Shown: positions 17,205 through 25,635, numbered from the stretch's first letter. The stretch is 64,000 nucleotides of DNA from Inquilinus sp. Marseille-Q2685 (GCF_916619195.1 NZ_CAKAKL010000007.1:124001-188000); one strand, 5' to 3'. The notes: generated from the sequence alone by a model not told the origin. A program made the numbers and translations.

Positions 17205-18491
17205 ATGGCGACGAGATGGTCGATCGTGTCGGGCGTGGCCGCGGCCGCGCTGGTCTGGGGCGCTGCCGCCCAGGCGGCGCCGGTGCAGCTGACGCTGTGG
17301 CACATGGAGCAGCCGCCGCACCGCGTGGCGCGGGTGCAGGAGCTGATCGACGCCTTCAACAAGAGCCATCCGGACATCGCGGTGAAGCAGGAGCCGCAGA
17401 GCTGGGGCGAGATCTACGCCAAGGCGCCGGCCGCCATCGCCGCCGGCAACGCGCCGGATCTCCTGTTCGCGATCCCGGACTTCACCCCGGTCCTGAAGGA
17501 TCTCGGCGCCCTGCAGTCGGTCGAGGGCTTCGTCAAGCAGCTCGACGCCCAGCATCATTTCGTGCCCAGCGCGCTGGCGCCCTACAGCTATGACGGCGGC
17601 GTCTGGGCGGTGCCGCTGTACAACATGGCGATGTCGCTGTGGTACCGGAAGAGCGTGTTCGCCGAGGCCGGGCTGACACCGCCGAAGACCTGGAGCGAGT
17701 GGAAGGCGGCGGCGGAAAAGCTGACGGCGGACGGCCGCTACGGCATCGGCCTGCCGGCCAACAAGCAGCTCTACACCGACCAGACCGTCTACGACCTGAT
17801 GGTCAATGCCGGCGCGGCCGACATCTACAACCCGGACGGCACGCTGCGCTTCGACAACCCCCAGACGGTCAAGGCCTACGACTTCTACAAGGACCTGTAC
17901 CAGTTCTCCGCCGCCGACGCGCCGGGCTGGACCTGGGGCGAGGCCGAGGCCTGCTTCGCCAGCGGCGGCTGCGGCATGATCCTGCAGTTCACCGTGATCA
18001 GCACCTATGACAGCCAGGCCGAAGGCGACGCCCAGGACCTCGGCGTGGCGCCGATCCCGCATGCCGACGACCGCAAGGAGTCGGGCACCATCGCCTATTC
18101 CAACGCGGTGATGATCCTGGCCAAGGACGAGGCCAAGCGGAAGGCGGCCGAGACCTTCATCGCCTGGCTCCTGGAGCCGGAGACCTATGGCCGCTTCCTG
18201 AACATGGAGCCGGGGCTGTTCCTGCCGGTCACCGCCGACGGCGCCAAGGCCAAGAGCCTGTGGAGCGACCCGCTGGTGGTGAAGTACAAGCCGCAGATCG
18301 AGGCGATGATCGCCAACAGCCGCAACGGCGCCCTGTTCGGCTTCACCGGCGGCCACACCTTCCCCAGCATCGCCGCGATCTCGGCCCAGAACATCCTGGC
18401 CGAGACGCTGCAGAAGGTGGTGATCGACGAGATACCGGCCGCCGAAGCGGTAAAGGCCGGCCAGGCGCGGATGCAGGAGGCGGTGAAGTAG
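17205..18491 (+). CDS. extracellular sugar-binding protein (ABC transporter, family 1)
   Basis: A 428-residue periplasmic binding protein. A signal peptide (about 1-25) precedes VQLTLWHMEQPPHRVARVQE and DAFNKSHPDIAVKQEPQ, which are typical of carbohydrate-uptake family 1. Further on are NAPDLLFAIPDFTP and VPLYNMAMSLWYRKSVFAEAG, the hinge and ligand region. GGGGAGAGGGCA before the ATG is a strong ribosome site. Two permease genes follow and the operon is headed by the NagR-type regulator, so the ligand may be an amino sugar or chitooligosaccharide. Confidence 0.93.
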   Translation: MATRWSIVSGVAAAALVWGAAAQAAPVQLTLWHMEQPPHRVARVQELIDAFNKSHPDIAVKQEPQSWGEIYAKAPAAIAAGNAPDLLFAIPDFTPVLKDLGALQSVEGFVKQLDAQHHFVPSALAPYSYDGGVWAVPLYNMAMSLWYRKSVFAEAGLTPPKTWSEWKAAAEKLTADGRYGIGLPANKQLYTDQTVYDLMVNAGAADIYNPDGTLRFDNPQTVKAYDFYKDLYQFSAADAPGWTWGEAEACFASGGCGMILQFTVISTYDSQAEGDAQDLGVAPIPHADDRKESGTIAYSNAVMILAKDEAKRKAAETFIAWLLEPETYGRFLNMEPGLFLPVTADGAKAKSLWSDPLVVKYKPQIEAMIANSRNGALFGFTGGHTFPSIAAISAQNILAETLQKVVIDEIPAAEAVKAGQARMQEAVK

Positions 18492-18538
18492 GGAGCGCGG
18501 GGCGGGGGCGCCTTTCGACCATGGCCAGTGCCAGCCAG

Positions 18539-18569
18539 GGTCCCCCCTCCCCGCAAGGGGAGGGGGGAT
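18539..18569. repeat. GC-rich inverted repeat in the binding-protein/permease spacer
   Basis: TCCCCCCTCCCC and its complement GGGGAGGGGGGA pair across a four-base loop. The hairpin follows the binding-protein gene inside the operon, a usual place for a structure that stabilises the upstream mRNA and makes the binding protein more abundant. Confidence 0.7.
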
Positions 18570-18588
18570 TCAAAGGAACGAGCGAGGG

Positions 18589-19491
18589 ATGAGCGCCGGT
18601 CCCCGGCGCCTGTCGCGCGCCCGGTCCGAGGCGATCGCCGGGATGCTGATGGTGGCGCCGGTGCTGGTGTGGCTGGCGGCGACCATCCTCTATCCGCTCG
18701 GCGCCGCGGTGGCGATCAGCCTGCGCGACATCCGCGTCATCGGCTCCGACGGGGGCTTCGTCGGGTTCGGCAATTACCAGGAAGTGCTGGAGATGGCCCG
18801 GCTGTGGGCGGCGCTGGGGCGCAGCCTGGTCTGGGTCGCCGGCAACGCCGTGCTGCAGACGCTGCTGGCGCTGGGCACGGCGCTGCTGCTGAACCAGCGC
18901 TTCCGCGGCGTGCGGCTGGTGCGGGTCTGGGTGATCCTGTCCTGGATCGTGCCGACCATCGTCGTCGTCATCATCTGGCGCTGGCTGCTCGGCACCTCCG
19001 GCGGGGTGGTGAACCATCTCCTGGTGTCGCTCGGATTGACCGATCGCCCGATCGGCTTTTTCGCCGGGCCGGGCAGCGCCATGGCGTCGCTGGTGGTGAT
19101 CAACTCCTGGCGCTGGTTCCCCTTCGTCGCGGTGATGCTGCTGGCGGGGCTGCAGCGTATCCCGGCCGACCTGTACGAGGCCGCGGCGATCGACGGCGCC
19201 GGCCCGTGGCAGCGCTTCCGCCGCATCACCTGGCCGCTGCTGCAGCCCACGATGCTGGTGCTCGGCGTGGTCGGCACGCTGCTGTCCTTCAACGTCTTCG
19301 ACATCATCTGGCTGACCACGGCGGGCGGGCCGTCCGGCGCCACCCAGACCCTGCCGGTGCTGATCTACGAGACCGCGTTCAAATCCTATCGGCTGGGCCA
19401 GGCGGCGGCGATGTCGGTGCTGGTCAGCCTGCTCCTGATGGCGCTGGCCGTCCTTCTCACCCGGGCGCTGGCGCCGAAGGGGGAGGGGTGA
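18589..19491 (+). CDS. sugar ABC transporter permease (MalF-like)
   Basis: A 300-residue inner-membrane permease with about six membrane segments. The EAA loop that docks the ATPase is present as LYEAAAIDGAGPWQRFRRI (about 192-210). The first segment is near 15-37 (AGMLMVAPVLVWLAATILYPLG). It pairs with the second permease, whose GTG overlaps its TGA. No ATPase gene follows. Confidence 0.94.
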   Translation: MSAGPRRLSRARSEAIAGMLMVAPVLVWLAATILYPLGAAVAISLRDIRVIGSDGGFVGFGNYQEVLEMARLWAALGRSLVWVAGNAVLQTLLALGTALLLNQRFRGVRLVRVWVILSWIVPTIVVVIIWRWLLGTSGGVVNHLLVSLGLTDRPIGFFAGPGSAMASLVVINSWRWFPFVAVMLLAGLQRIPADLYEAAAIDGAGPWQRFRRITWPLLQPTMLVLGVVGTLLSFNVFDIIWLTTAGGPSGATQTLPVLIYETAFKSYRLGQAAAMSVLVSLLLMALAVLLTRALAPKGEG

Positions 19492-20315
19492 GGCGCAGCC
19501 CGGGCCAGACCCTGGCGATCGGCGGCGGGCTGCTCGGTCTCGCCGTCCTCGTGCTGCTGCCCTTCTGGTTCATCGCCACCGGCGCGATCAAGGCGCCGCA
19601 GGAGATCATCGCCCGGGTTCCGACGCTGGTGCCGCACAGCTTCACCCTGCGGCATTTCGACAAGCTGCTCGGCGCCTCGGATTATCCGCGCTATCTCGGC
19701 AACAGCCTGCTGGTCGGGCTGGGGTCGACCGTGATCACCGTGTTGCTGTCGGTGCTGGCCGCCTACGGCTTCTACAGGCTGCGCTTTCCCGGCCGCGTCC
19801 TGCTGTTCCGGGCGGTGCTGGTGGCCTACGCCTTCCCGGGCATCCTGATCCTGATCCCGCTCTACGGGATGATGTCGCAGGCGGGGCTGATCGACACGCC
19901 GGCGGCGCTGGTGATCGTCAACGTCACCTTCGCCTCGCCCTTCGCGATCTGGATGATGCGCAGCTTCTTCGCCTCGATCCCGGCGGAACTGGAGGAGGCG
20001 GCGCTGATCGACGGCGCCTCGCGTCTGGCGATCCTGCTGCGGATCATGGTGCCGCTGGCGGTGCCGGGCATCGCCAGCGTCGCCATCTTCGCCTTCATCG
20101 CCAGCTGGACCGAATACCTGTTCGCCTCGGTACTGATCCTGTCCGACGCCAACCGCACCCTGCCGGTCGGCTTCGCCGGCATCATCGGCCAGTACCAGAT
20201 CGACTGGGGCCTGCTGCTGGCCGGGGCGACGCTGGCCACCGTGCCGGTGGTGCTGCTGTTCGGCATCGTCGGCCGCTGGTTCATCGCCGGGCTCCCCGCC
20301 GGGGCCGTGAAATAG
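19488..20315 (+). CDS. sugar ABC transporter permease (MalG-like)
   Basis: A 275-residue inner-membrane permease. The GTG start overlaps the previous stop as GTGA. Seen: IGGGLLGLAVLVLLPFWFIA as first segment, the EAA loop LEEAALIDGASRLAILLRI, and the typical C-terminus FGIVGRWFIAGLPAGAVK. It ends the operon just before a strong terminator, so the transporter must borrow an ATPase encoded elsewhere. Confidence 0.94.
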   Translation: MRRSPGQTLAIGGGLLGLAVLVLLPFWFIATGAIKAPQEIIARVPTLVPHSFTLRHFDKLLGASDYPRYLGNSLLVGLGSTVITVLLSVLAAYGFYRLRFPGRVLLFRAVLVAYAFPGILILIPLYGMMSQAGLIDTPAALVIVNVTFASPFAIWMMRSFFASIPAELEEAALIDGASRLAILLRIMVPLAVPGIASVAIFAFIASWTEYLFASVLILSDANRTLPVGFAGIIGQYQIDWGLLLAGATLATVPVVLLFGIVGRWFIAGLPAGAVK

Positions 20316-20343
20316 AGAAAGCCCCGCCGGCGGCGGGGCTTTC
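20316..20343 (+). terminator. Rho-independent terminator of the GntR-SIS-ABC operon
   Basis: AAAGCCCCGCC and GGCGGGGCTTT form an 11-base-pair perfect stem with a three-base loop immediately after the last permease. It is A/T-flanked on both sides and so may work in both directions for the convergent DUF1150 gene. Confidence 0.9.
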
Positions 20344-20370
20344 GCGTTCGCTCATCGGGACGAAGCGGGA

Positions 20371-20601
20371 TCAGTGGGCGCTGACCGGCTCCATGTCGTT
20401 CTGGCGGACCACGGCGAAGGCCAGGTCGCGGTCCTTGACCACGGCCAGCGGGGTGCCGTCGGCGCCGTGCACGGCGAAGGCGGGCTCGCCCTCGACCACG
20501 ACCGGCTTGACGAAGGCGATCTGGTTCAGGCCGATCGCCGCGAAATCGGTCGGCGACATCTGGGTGAAGGTGGGGGTGGCGTTGGTGTTCATTCTGGTCA
20601 C
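20371..20601 (-). CDS. DUF1150 family protein
   Basis: A 76-residue alphaproteobacterial protein of unknown function. Motifs LNQIAFVKPVVVEGEPAFAVHGADG and PLAVVKDRDLAFAVVRQNDMEPVS match DUF1150. It lies 13 bases downstream of hsp20 on the same strand, a pairing kept in many alphaproteobacteria, which suggests a role linked to the small heat-shock protein. Confidence 0.9.
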   Translation of the reverse strand: MTRMNTNATPTFTQMSPTDFAAIGLNQIAFVKPVVVEGEPAFAVHGADGTPLAVVKDRDLAFAVVRQNDMEPVSAH

Positions 20602-20614
20602 CAGGTGTTTCGGT

Positions 20615-21079
20615 TCACCCTTCGACGTCGGTCGAGACGTCGATCGCGGTCTTGCCGTTGGGTTTCGCCGCGGAACGGTTGATGGCGATGGTCCGGACCT
20701 TGCTCTCCGGCACCGGCCGGCGGAGATCGATGTTCAGGAGCCCGTTGTCGAGCGAGGCCCCGGTCACCTCGATGCCTTCGGCCAGCACGAAGGCGCGCTG
20801 GAACTGGCGGGCGGCGATGCCACGATGCAGGAACACGCGCTCCTTGTCGTCGGTCTGCTTGCCGCGGACCACAAGCTGGTTGTCCTCGATCTGCACCGTC
20901 AGATCGGCATCCGTGAAACCGGCGACCGCCAGAGTGATGCGCAGCTGGTCCTCGCCGAGCTGCTCGATGTTATAGGGCGGATACCCGTCGCTCGGCGTCC
21001 TGCCGATCCGGTCGAGCGTCCGCTCGAACTGCTCGAAGCCGAGCAGAAGCGGGCTGTTGAACAGCGACACCCGCGTCAT
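20615..21079 (-). CDS. small heat-shock protein Hsp20 (IbpA-like)
   Basis: A 154-residue alpha-crystallin chaperone that holds unfolded proteins. The start MTRVSLFNSPLLLGFEQFER is the canonical one with AGGAGTGACC before it; a longer frame upstream is not supported. Seen: YPPYNIEQLGEDQLRITLAVAGF, then VRGKQTDDKERVFLHRGIAARQFQRAFVL within the crystallin domain (about 35-130), and the GLLNIDLRRPVPE strand. The C-terminal I-x-I-like tail is IAINRS. It forms a heat-shock operon with DUF1150. Confidence 0.96.
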   Translation of the reverse strand: MTRVSLFNSPLLLGFEQFERTLDRIGRTPSDGYPPYNIEQLGEDQLRITLAVAGFTDADLTVQIEDNQLVVRGKQTDDKERVFLHRGIAARQFQRAFVLAEGIEVTGASLDNGLLNIDLRRPVPESKVRTIAINRSAAKPNGKTAIDVSTDVEG

Positions 21080-21265
21080 GGTCACTCCTCCTGAGAGCGA
21101 GCTGCCGGAACCCCCGGCTCGGGCGGCCCGGTTCCCCGGCGCCTGCGGAGCAGGGACCACGCGGCATCCCCACTCCCGTTAAACAGGAAATGGGGGGTGA
21201 CCGGTCGGTTTCAAGATCGGGCAGGGCGTGGCGTTCGGGAGGGGCCGCATGCTATCACTCGACGC

Positions 21266-21766
21266 ATGAGACAGAAGCTGGAAGGCGCGGCGCCGAAGGG
21301 CAAGGCCGCCACGGCATCGAAGACAGCAATGGGCACGACCCGGCGCGGCCGGCCTCCCCGCGCCGGCCTGTCGCACTGGCAGCAGCGGGTGCTCGACCTG
21401 GTGCGGGCCAGCGCCGAGCCGGCCAGCGCCTACGACATCCTGCGTGAGATGAAGGGCGACGGCATCACCGCGCCGCCGGTGGTGTACCGGGCGCTGAAGG
21501 GGCTGCTCGACCGCGGTCTGGTGCACCGGATCGAATCGCTCAACGCCTATGTGGTGTGCGGCGGGCCGGACCACCACCACACCCATCCGGCGCAATTCGC
21601 CATCTGCCGCGACTGCGGCCGGGTCGAGGAGATCACCGATCCGGCGGTGGACGGGCTGATCGAGGCCTGGACCGGGCGGATCGGCTTCGTCGCCGACAGG
21701 CGAACCATCGAGATCCTCGGCCGCTGTCGCGATTGCGCGGCCGGGGCGGCGGCTGCCGGGGGCTGA
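21266..21766 (+). CDS. zur: Fur-family transcriptional regulator, Zur type
   Basis: A 166-residue zinc-responsive repressor (start at 21266 tentative; ATG at 21329 is possible). Winged helix: LSHWQQRVLDLVRASAEPASAYDILREM and APPVVYRALKGLLDRGLVHRIESLNAYV. Metal sites: a His-rich PDHHHTHPAQFAICRDCG and a second Cys pair CRDC near the C-terminus, which form the structural zinc site. The gene lies upstream of a COG0523 GTPase and znuCBA, whose upstream regions hold Zur-like boxes, so the Zur assignment is stronger than Fur or Mur. Confidence 0.9.
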   Translation: MRQKLEGAAPKGKAATASKTAMGTTRRGRPPRAGLSHWQQRVLDLVRASAEPASAYDILREMKGDGITAPPVVYRALKGLLDRGLVHRIESLNAYVVCGGPDHHHTHPAQFAICRDCGRVEEITDPAVDGLIEAWTGRIGFVADRRTIEILGRCRDCAAGAAAAGG

Positions 21767-21769
21767 TCG

Positions 21770-22558
21770 TCAGCCCGCCGGGCTGCAGCTCTTCGCCGCT
21801 TCGGCCTTGGCCAGCTGGTGGGTGTGGGACAGCAGGCCGGCGTCGCCGGGCTCGCCATGGCCCGGCACCACGATCCTGGCCGCCTTGCCGTAACGGGCGA
21901 TCACCGCCTCGACCGATTGCGGCCAGCGGCAGACGTCGGATTCGGGGACGGTGACGAGATTGGCCTGCTCGGCCGCCCGGATCACGCAGCCGCCGAACAG
22001 CACGGCGCTGTCCGGCAGGAAGGCGACGGTGTTGTCGCGGGTGTGCGCCGGACCCGGATAGAACAGCTCCACCGTGCGGCCGCCGCCGGTGATGGCGGTC
22101 GATTCGCCGCTCCAGCTGCGCTGGATCGTGCCGGCGCCGGCGGCTTCCGCCGCCTTGACCGTCTCGTCGCGGGCCAGCGACCAGCCGCCGCGGGCATGCA
22201 CCGCCGCCAGGCCGGACAGCCGATCGTCATGCGCATGCGTCACCACCAGGTTGACCGGCCGGTTCGGCGCAGCCTCGGCCAACCGTTCCAGCAGCGCCAC
22301 GGTCTGGGCCGGGCTCCAAGCGGTATCGATCAGCAACACCTCCTCGGGCCCGATCACGGCCAGGCCGTTGGACGAGACCCAGCCCTGCTCCAGCTTCTTC
22401 CAGCTGGTGTGCAGCCAGACACCGTCCGCCAGCTCGCGGAAGCCGAGCGGCGGCGGCGCCTCCGCGTCCTGGGCCAGGGCCGGCCGAATCAGGGCCAGGG
22501 ACAGGCCGGCGGCGCAGCCATGCAGAAAGGCGCGGCGGGACGGGGCGGGAACGGGCAT
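21770..22558 (-). CDS. subclass-B1-type metallo-beta-lactamase family protein
   Basis: A 262-residue predicted exported zinc hydrolase. The start MPVPAPSRRAFLHG gives a Tat-like signal (SRRAFLHG, cleavage near ALAQ30). The zinc ligands follow the B1 scheme: H108, H110 and D112 in THAHDD, H172 in GPAHT, C191 in GGCVIR and H234 in PGHGEPG. The order and local wording (ELFYPG, LFGGC, WPQSVEAVI, IVVPGHG) match VIM-type B1 enzymes rather than generic MBL-fold proteins. Beta-lactam hydrolysis is plausible but not proven. It is divergent from the COG0523 gene and shares its Zur-box spacer, so it may be zinc-regulated. Confidence 0.85.
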   Translation of the reverse strand: MPVPAPSRRAFLHGCAAGLSLALIRPALAQDAEAPPPLGFRELADGVWLHTSWKKLEQGWVSSNGLAVIGPEEVLLIDTAWSPAQTVALLERLAEAAPNRPVNLVVTHAHDDRLSGLAAVHARGGWSLARDETVKAAEAAGAGTIQRSWSGESTAITGGGRTVELFYPGPAHTRDNTVAFLPDSAVLFGGCVIRAAEQANLVTVPESDVCRWPQSVEAVIARYGKAARIVVPGHGEPGDAGLLSHTHQLAKAEAAKSCSPAG

Positions 22559-22716
22559 GTCGGTCCTCGGGTGACGGACGGCAGGCTGCCGCCCGGCGTC
22601 GTCCCTCGCGGGGAATCTGGGCGATTCTGGGGCGCGATGCCGGGTCGGCGATCGGATGCGATCTCCGTGCATACCATCCCATCGGCCCATGGGCGACAGG
22701 CTTGCGTCCGGTTATT

Positions 22717-22733
22717 ATGTTATATAATAACAT
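22717..22733. promoter_or_regulatory. Zur-box-like operator, COG0523/MBL divergent spacer
   Basis: ATGTTAT-ATA-ATAACAT is a perfect 7-3-7 inverted repeat inside a very AT-rich patch (22711-22738) in otherwise GC-rich DNA. It lies 28 bases before the COG0523 ATG and between divergent genes. Form and context match alphaproteobacterial Zur sites. Confidence 0.75.
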
Positions 22734-22760
22734 TTAAATTCCCGAAGCCCGAGGTTCCTC

Positions 22761-23729
22761 ATGTCCCGCATCCCCGTCACCCTGCTGACCGGCTATCTCG
22801 GGGCCGGCAAGACCACGCTCCTGAACCGCATCCTGTCCGAGGCGCATGGCCGGCGTTATGCCGTGATCGTCAACGAGTTCGGCGAGATCGGCATCGACGG
22901 CGACCTGGTGGTCGGCGTCGACGAGGAGGTGTTCGCGCTGAACAACGGCTGCCTGTGCTGCTCGGTCCGCGGCGACCTGATCCGGATCATCGGCGGGCTG
23001 ATGAAGCGGGCCGGCGGCTTCGACCGCATCCTGGTCGAGACCACGGGTCTGGCCGACCCGGCGCCGGTGGCGCAGACCTTCCTGGTCGACGACGAGGTGC
23101 GCGAGCGCACCGCCCTCGACTCGATCGTCACCGTGGTCGACGCCCGCAACATCGAGGCGCGGCTGGGCGACAGCGACGAGGCGGAGGAGCAGGTGGCCTT
23201 CGCCGACACCATCCTGGTGAACAAGACCGACCTGGCCGACGAGGCCGGGCTGGCGACGGTGGAGGCGCGGCTGCGCGCCATCAATCCGGTGGCGCGGCTG
23301 CTGCGGACCCGGCGCTGCGACGCCGATCTCGGCACCGTGCTGGACGGCGGCGCCTTCGATCTCGACCGGCTGCTGGCGCTCGAGCCCGACCTGCTCGATG
23401 GCCACGGGCACCATCACCACGAGCGCGACGAAGGCGTCGGCAGCGTCTCGTTCCGGCTCGACCGGCCGCTGGACGGCCGCCGCTTCGTCGACTGGATCGG
23501 CATGCTGCTGGCGATCCGCGGCGCCGACATCCTGCGCAGCAAGGGCATCCTCGCCTTCGCCGGCGAGGACCGGCCCTTCGTGTTCCAGGGCGTGCACATG
23601 CTGCAGGAGGGCGATTTCGGCCCGGCCTGGCGGCCGGGCCAGCCGCGCGAGAGCCGGCTGGTGCTGATCGGCCGCAACCTCGATGCCGCCGTGCTGCGTG
23701 CCGGCTTCGAGGGCTGCGCCGCGGCATGA
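22761..23729 (+). CDS. COG0523 (CobW/ZigA-like) GTPase, zinc-linked
   Basis: A 322-residue G3E GTPase thought to deliver metal to client proteins under zinc limitation. Seen: Walker [12 protein letters not shown] (11-21), [11 protein letters not shown], the metal-binding CxCC as CLCC at 64-67, the Walker B-like VETTGLADP, base-specificity NKTDL, and a His run [10 protein letters not shown] near the middle. The CobW C-terminal domain (about 230-320) ends GFEGCAA. It sits next to a Zur-like box and overlaps a WD40 gene by four bases, so zinc rather than cobalt is the likely metal. Confidence 0.94.
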   Translation: MSRIPVTLLTGYLGAGKTTLLNRILSEAHGRRYAVIVNEFGEIGIDGDLVVGVDEEVFALNNGCLCCSVRGDLIRIIGGLMKRAGGFDRILVETTGLADPAPVAQTFLVDDEVRERTALDSIVTVVDARNIEARLGDSDEAEEQVAFADTILVNKTDLADEAGLATVEARLRAINPVARLLRTRRCDADLGTVLDGGAFDLDRLLALEPDLLDGHGHHHHERDEGVGSVSFRLDRPLDGRRFVDWIGMLLAIRGADILRSKGILAFAGEDRPFVFQGVHMLQEGDFGPAWRPGQPRESRLVLIGRNLDAAVLRAGFEGCAAA

Positions 23730-24754
23730 GCCTGCTGCTGCCGCCGCGCGCCCTGGCGGAGGAGAAGGGCACGGTCTGGGCCTGGCCGGCGCCGGTGGTG
23801 GCGGCCGCCTTCGACGCCGCCGGGCATCTGGCCTTCGGCCTCGGCGACGGCACCGTCCGGCTGGCGTCGCCGGGCGCGCCCGAGCCTCCGGCGGTGACGG
23901 CGCATCGCGGCGCCGTGCTGGCGCTGGCCGCGGATGTCGGCGACGGCTTTCTCAGCGGCGGCGACGACGGCCGTCTGGTCCGCACCGCGCCGGACGGTGC
24001 GATCGCCGAGATCGCTGCCGTGCCGGGCCGCTGGATCAGCGCCGTCGACGCCGCGTCCGCCGGCGGGCGGCGCCTGGCCGTCGCCGGCAGCGAGGTGCTG
24101 GTGTTCGACGCGGACGGGGGGCCGGTGACGCGGCTACGGGGCCCGGCGGGGCTCGACGGCGCCGCCTTCGACCCGCGCGGCCGGCGCATCGCCGCGGCGC
24201 ATTACGGCGGCGTCACCGTCTGGTCGCCGCGGAAGCGCGACTGGGCGGCCAAGCTCTACGCCTGGCAAGGGGCGCATCTAGCGGTCCTCTGGCATCCGCG
24301 GTCGCGCTTCATCGTCTCGGCGATGCAGGAGAAGGCGCTGCACGCCTGGCGCCTGTCGGACGGCGTGCACATGCAGATGCCGGGCTATCCCGCCAAGCCG
24401 CGGTCCCTGGCCTGGGCCGATGGCGGCAGGGCGCTGCTGACCTCCGGCTCCGAAGGCGTGGTGTCCTGGCGCTTCGCCGGCCGCGACGGCCCGATGGGCG
24501 GCACCGCCAGCGAGAGCGGCTGGGCCCGCGGCGTGCCGATCACCCGGGTCGCGGCGCATCCGCAGCTGCCGATCGCCGCCGCCGGCGCCAAGGACGGCTT
24601 CGTCGCGCTGATGCCGCTCGACGGCAGCGGCTATGTCCCGGTGCTGCGGCCGAACGGCGCCGCGGTCGAGGCCCTGGCCTTCTCGCCCGACGGGCGCTGG
24701 CTGGCGGCGGGCGATGCCGGCGGCCGGGCGACGCTGGTCGACCTGCAGCCGTGA
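23726..24754 (+). CDS. WD40-repeat protein coupled to the COG0523 gene
   Basis: A 342-residue predicted beta-propeller. The ATG overlaps the COG0523 stop. Repeats are visible as [72 protein letters not shown] and [25 protein letters not shown]. There is no clear signal peptide. The coupling to COG0523 suggests it takes part in metal delivery, perhaps as a scaffold, but the function is unknown. Pairs of this type recur in alphaproteobacteria from memory; the frequency was not checked here. Confidence 0.88.
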   Translation: MSLLLPPRALAEEKGTVWAWPAPVVAAAFDAAGHLAFGLGDGTVRLASPGAPEPPAVTAHRGAVLALAADVGDGFLSGGDDGRLVRTAPDGAIAEIAAVPGRWISAVDAASAGGRRLAVAGSEVLVFDADGGPVTRLRGPAGLDGAAFDPRGRRIAAAHYGGVTVWSPRKRDWAAKLYAWQGAHLAVLWHPRSRFIVSAMQEKALHAWRLSDGVHMQMPGYPAKPRSLAWADGGRALLTSGSEGVVSWRFAGRDGPMGGTASESGWARGVPITRVAAHPQLPIAAAGAKDGFVALMPLDGSGYVPVLRPNGAAVEALAFSPDGRWLAAGDAGGRATLVDLQP

Positions 24755-25047
24755 GGGACCCGTCCGACGTCGCCACGCGCCGGGCCCGGCACTGGCCGGA
24801 GGCGCGGCGGGTGCTGAGCCACCCCGACTTCCATCGCGGCTTCCGCGAGGCGCAGTCCGGCCGCCCCTTCGACCATCGCCGCGCTGACGCCCTGCCGCGG
24901 CTCGGCCAGATCCGCTACGAGAACGGGCGCCAGATCGCAGCCGAATGCGCCGCCCTCGGCCTGGCGGTGGACTGGCCGTCGCCGGTCCACATCCCGCCGG
25001 CCCTGAAGCATCTGGTGCTGCGCCGGCTGCAGCCGGGCCGGCGATAG
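24751..25047 (+). CDS. hypothetical small protein in the zinc cluster
   Basis: A 98-residue protein whose GTG start overlaps the WD40 stop by four bases (GTGA), so it is very likely translated with it. The protein is basic and rich in Arg, His and Trp (RRARHWPEARRVLSHPDFHRG), with ENGRQIAAECAALGLAVDWP and PALKHLVLRRLQPG. There is no signal peptide or membrane segment. I do not recognise a family. The length, stop and coupling support a real gene. Confidence 0.65.
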   Translation: MRDPSDVATRRARHWPEARRVLSHPDFHRGFREAQSGRPFDHRRADALPRLGQIRYENGRQIAAECAALGLAVDWPSPVHIPPALKHLVLRRLQPGRR

Positions 25048-25087
25048 GCTAGGCTGCCGTCCGGTTCCATGCGGGATGGGGCGCGCC

Positions 25088-25495
25088 ATGATGCGGATCG
25101 ACGGCCGCTGCCATTGCGGCCATGTCGCCTATGAGGCGGAGATCGACCCGGAGCAGGTGGGGATCTGCCACTGCACCGATTGCCAGACGCTGACCGGCTC
25201 GCCCTTCCGGGTCACGGTGCTCGCGCGGCGCGAGGCCATCCGGCTGACCGGCCATGAGCCGAAGATCTATGTGAAGACCGGCGACAACGGCCGCAGGCGG
25301 TTCCAGCATTTCTGTCCGGAATGCGGATCGCCCGTCTTCACCAGCGGCGAGGGGGCCGATGCCGAGGAATGGGGCATCCGCTGGGGCGGCATCCGGCAGC
25401 GCGACCAGCTGGCGCCGAAGCGGCAGATCTGGTGCCGTTCGGCCGTGCCCTGGATCCATCACCTCGAGGACCTGCCGGGCAAGCTGGGCGGCTGA
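25088..25495 (+). CDS. GFA (glutathione-dependent formaldehyde-activating-like) family protein
   Basis: A 135-residue zinc-binding protein of the CENP-V/GFA fold. Cys pattern: CHC in GRCHCGHVAYEAEI, CHCTDCQTLTGSPFR, and FCPECGSPVF. These are the structural and catalytic zinc ligands of the family. Most members lack proven formaldehyde activity. The start MMRIDGR is preferred to one four codons earlier. It lies within the zinc cluster on the same strand as its neighbours. Confidence 0.9.
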   Translation: MMRIDGRCHCGHVAYEAEIDPEQVGICHCTDCQTLTGSPFRVTVLARREAIRLTGHEPKIYVKTGDNGRRRFQHFCPECGSPVFTSGEGADAEEWGIRWGGIRQRDQLAPKRQIWCRSAVPWIHHLEDLPGKLGG

Positions 25496-25557
25496 CGTCG
25501 ATCCCGTCCCCAAGAACGAGCCGATCGGGCCGTGCGGTGCTTTCCGATATCGCAAAG

Positions 25558-25574
25558 ATGTTATACATTAACGT
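25558..25574. promoter_or_regulatory. Zur-box-like operator upstream of znuCBA
   Basis: ATGTTAT-ACA-TTAACGT keeps the 7-3-7 spacing of the site at 22717, with one perfect arm and five of seven positions in the other. It lies 62 bases before the small His-rich gene that leads the znu operon. Confidence 0.6.
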
Positions 25575-25635
25575 CAATGGTGCCGTGCCCGCCGGGCGCT
25601 ATGGTGCCGGACCATCTTTCGCCATCGGCTGACCC

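Noticed and set aside
20316-21079. A CIRCE or ROSE element for hsp20
   Set aside because: I saw neither a CIRCE inverted repeat nor a clear ROSE-type leader upstream of the gene.
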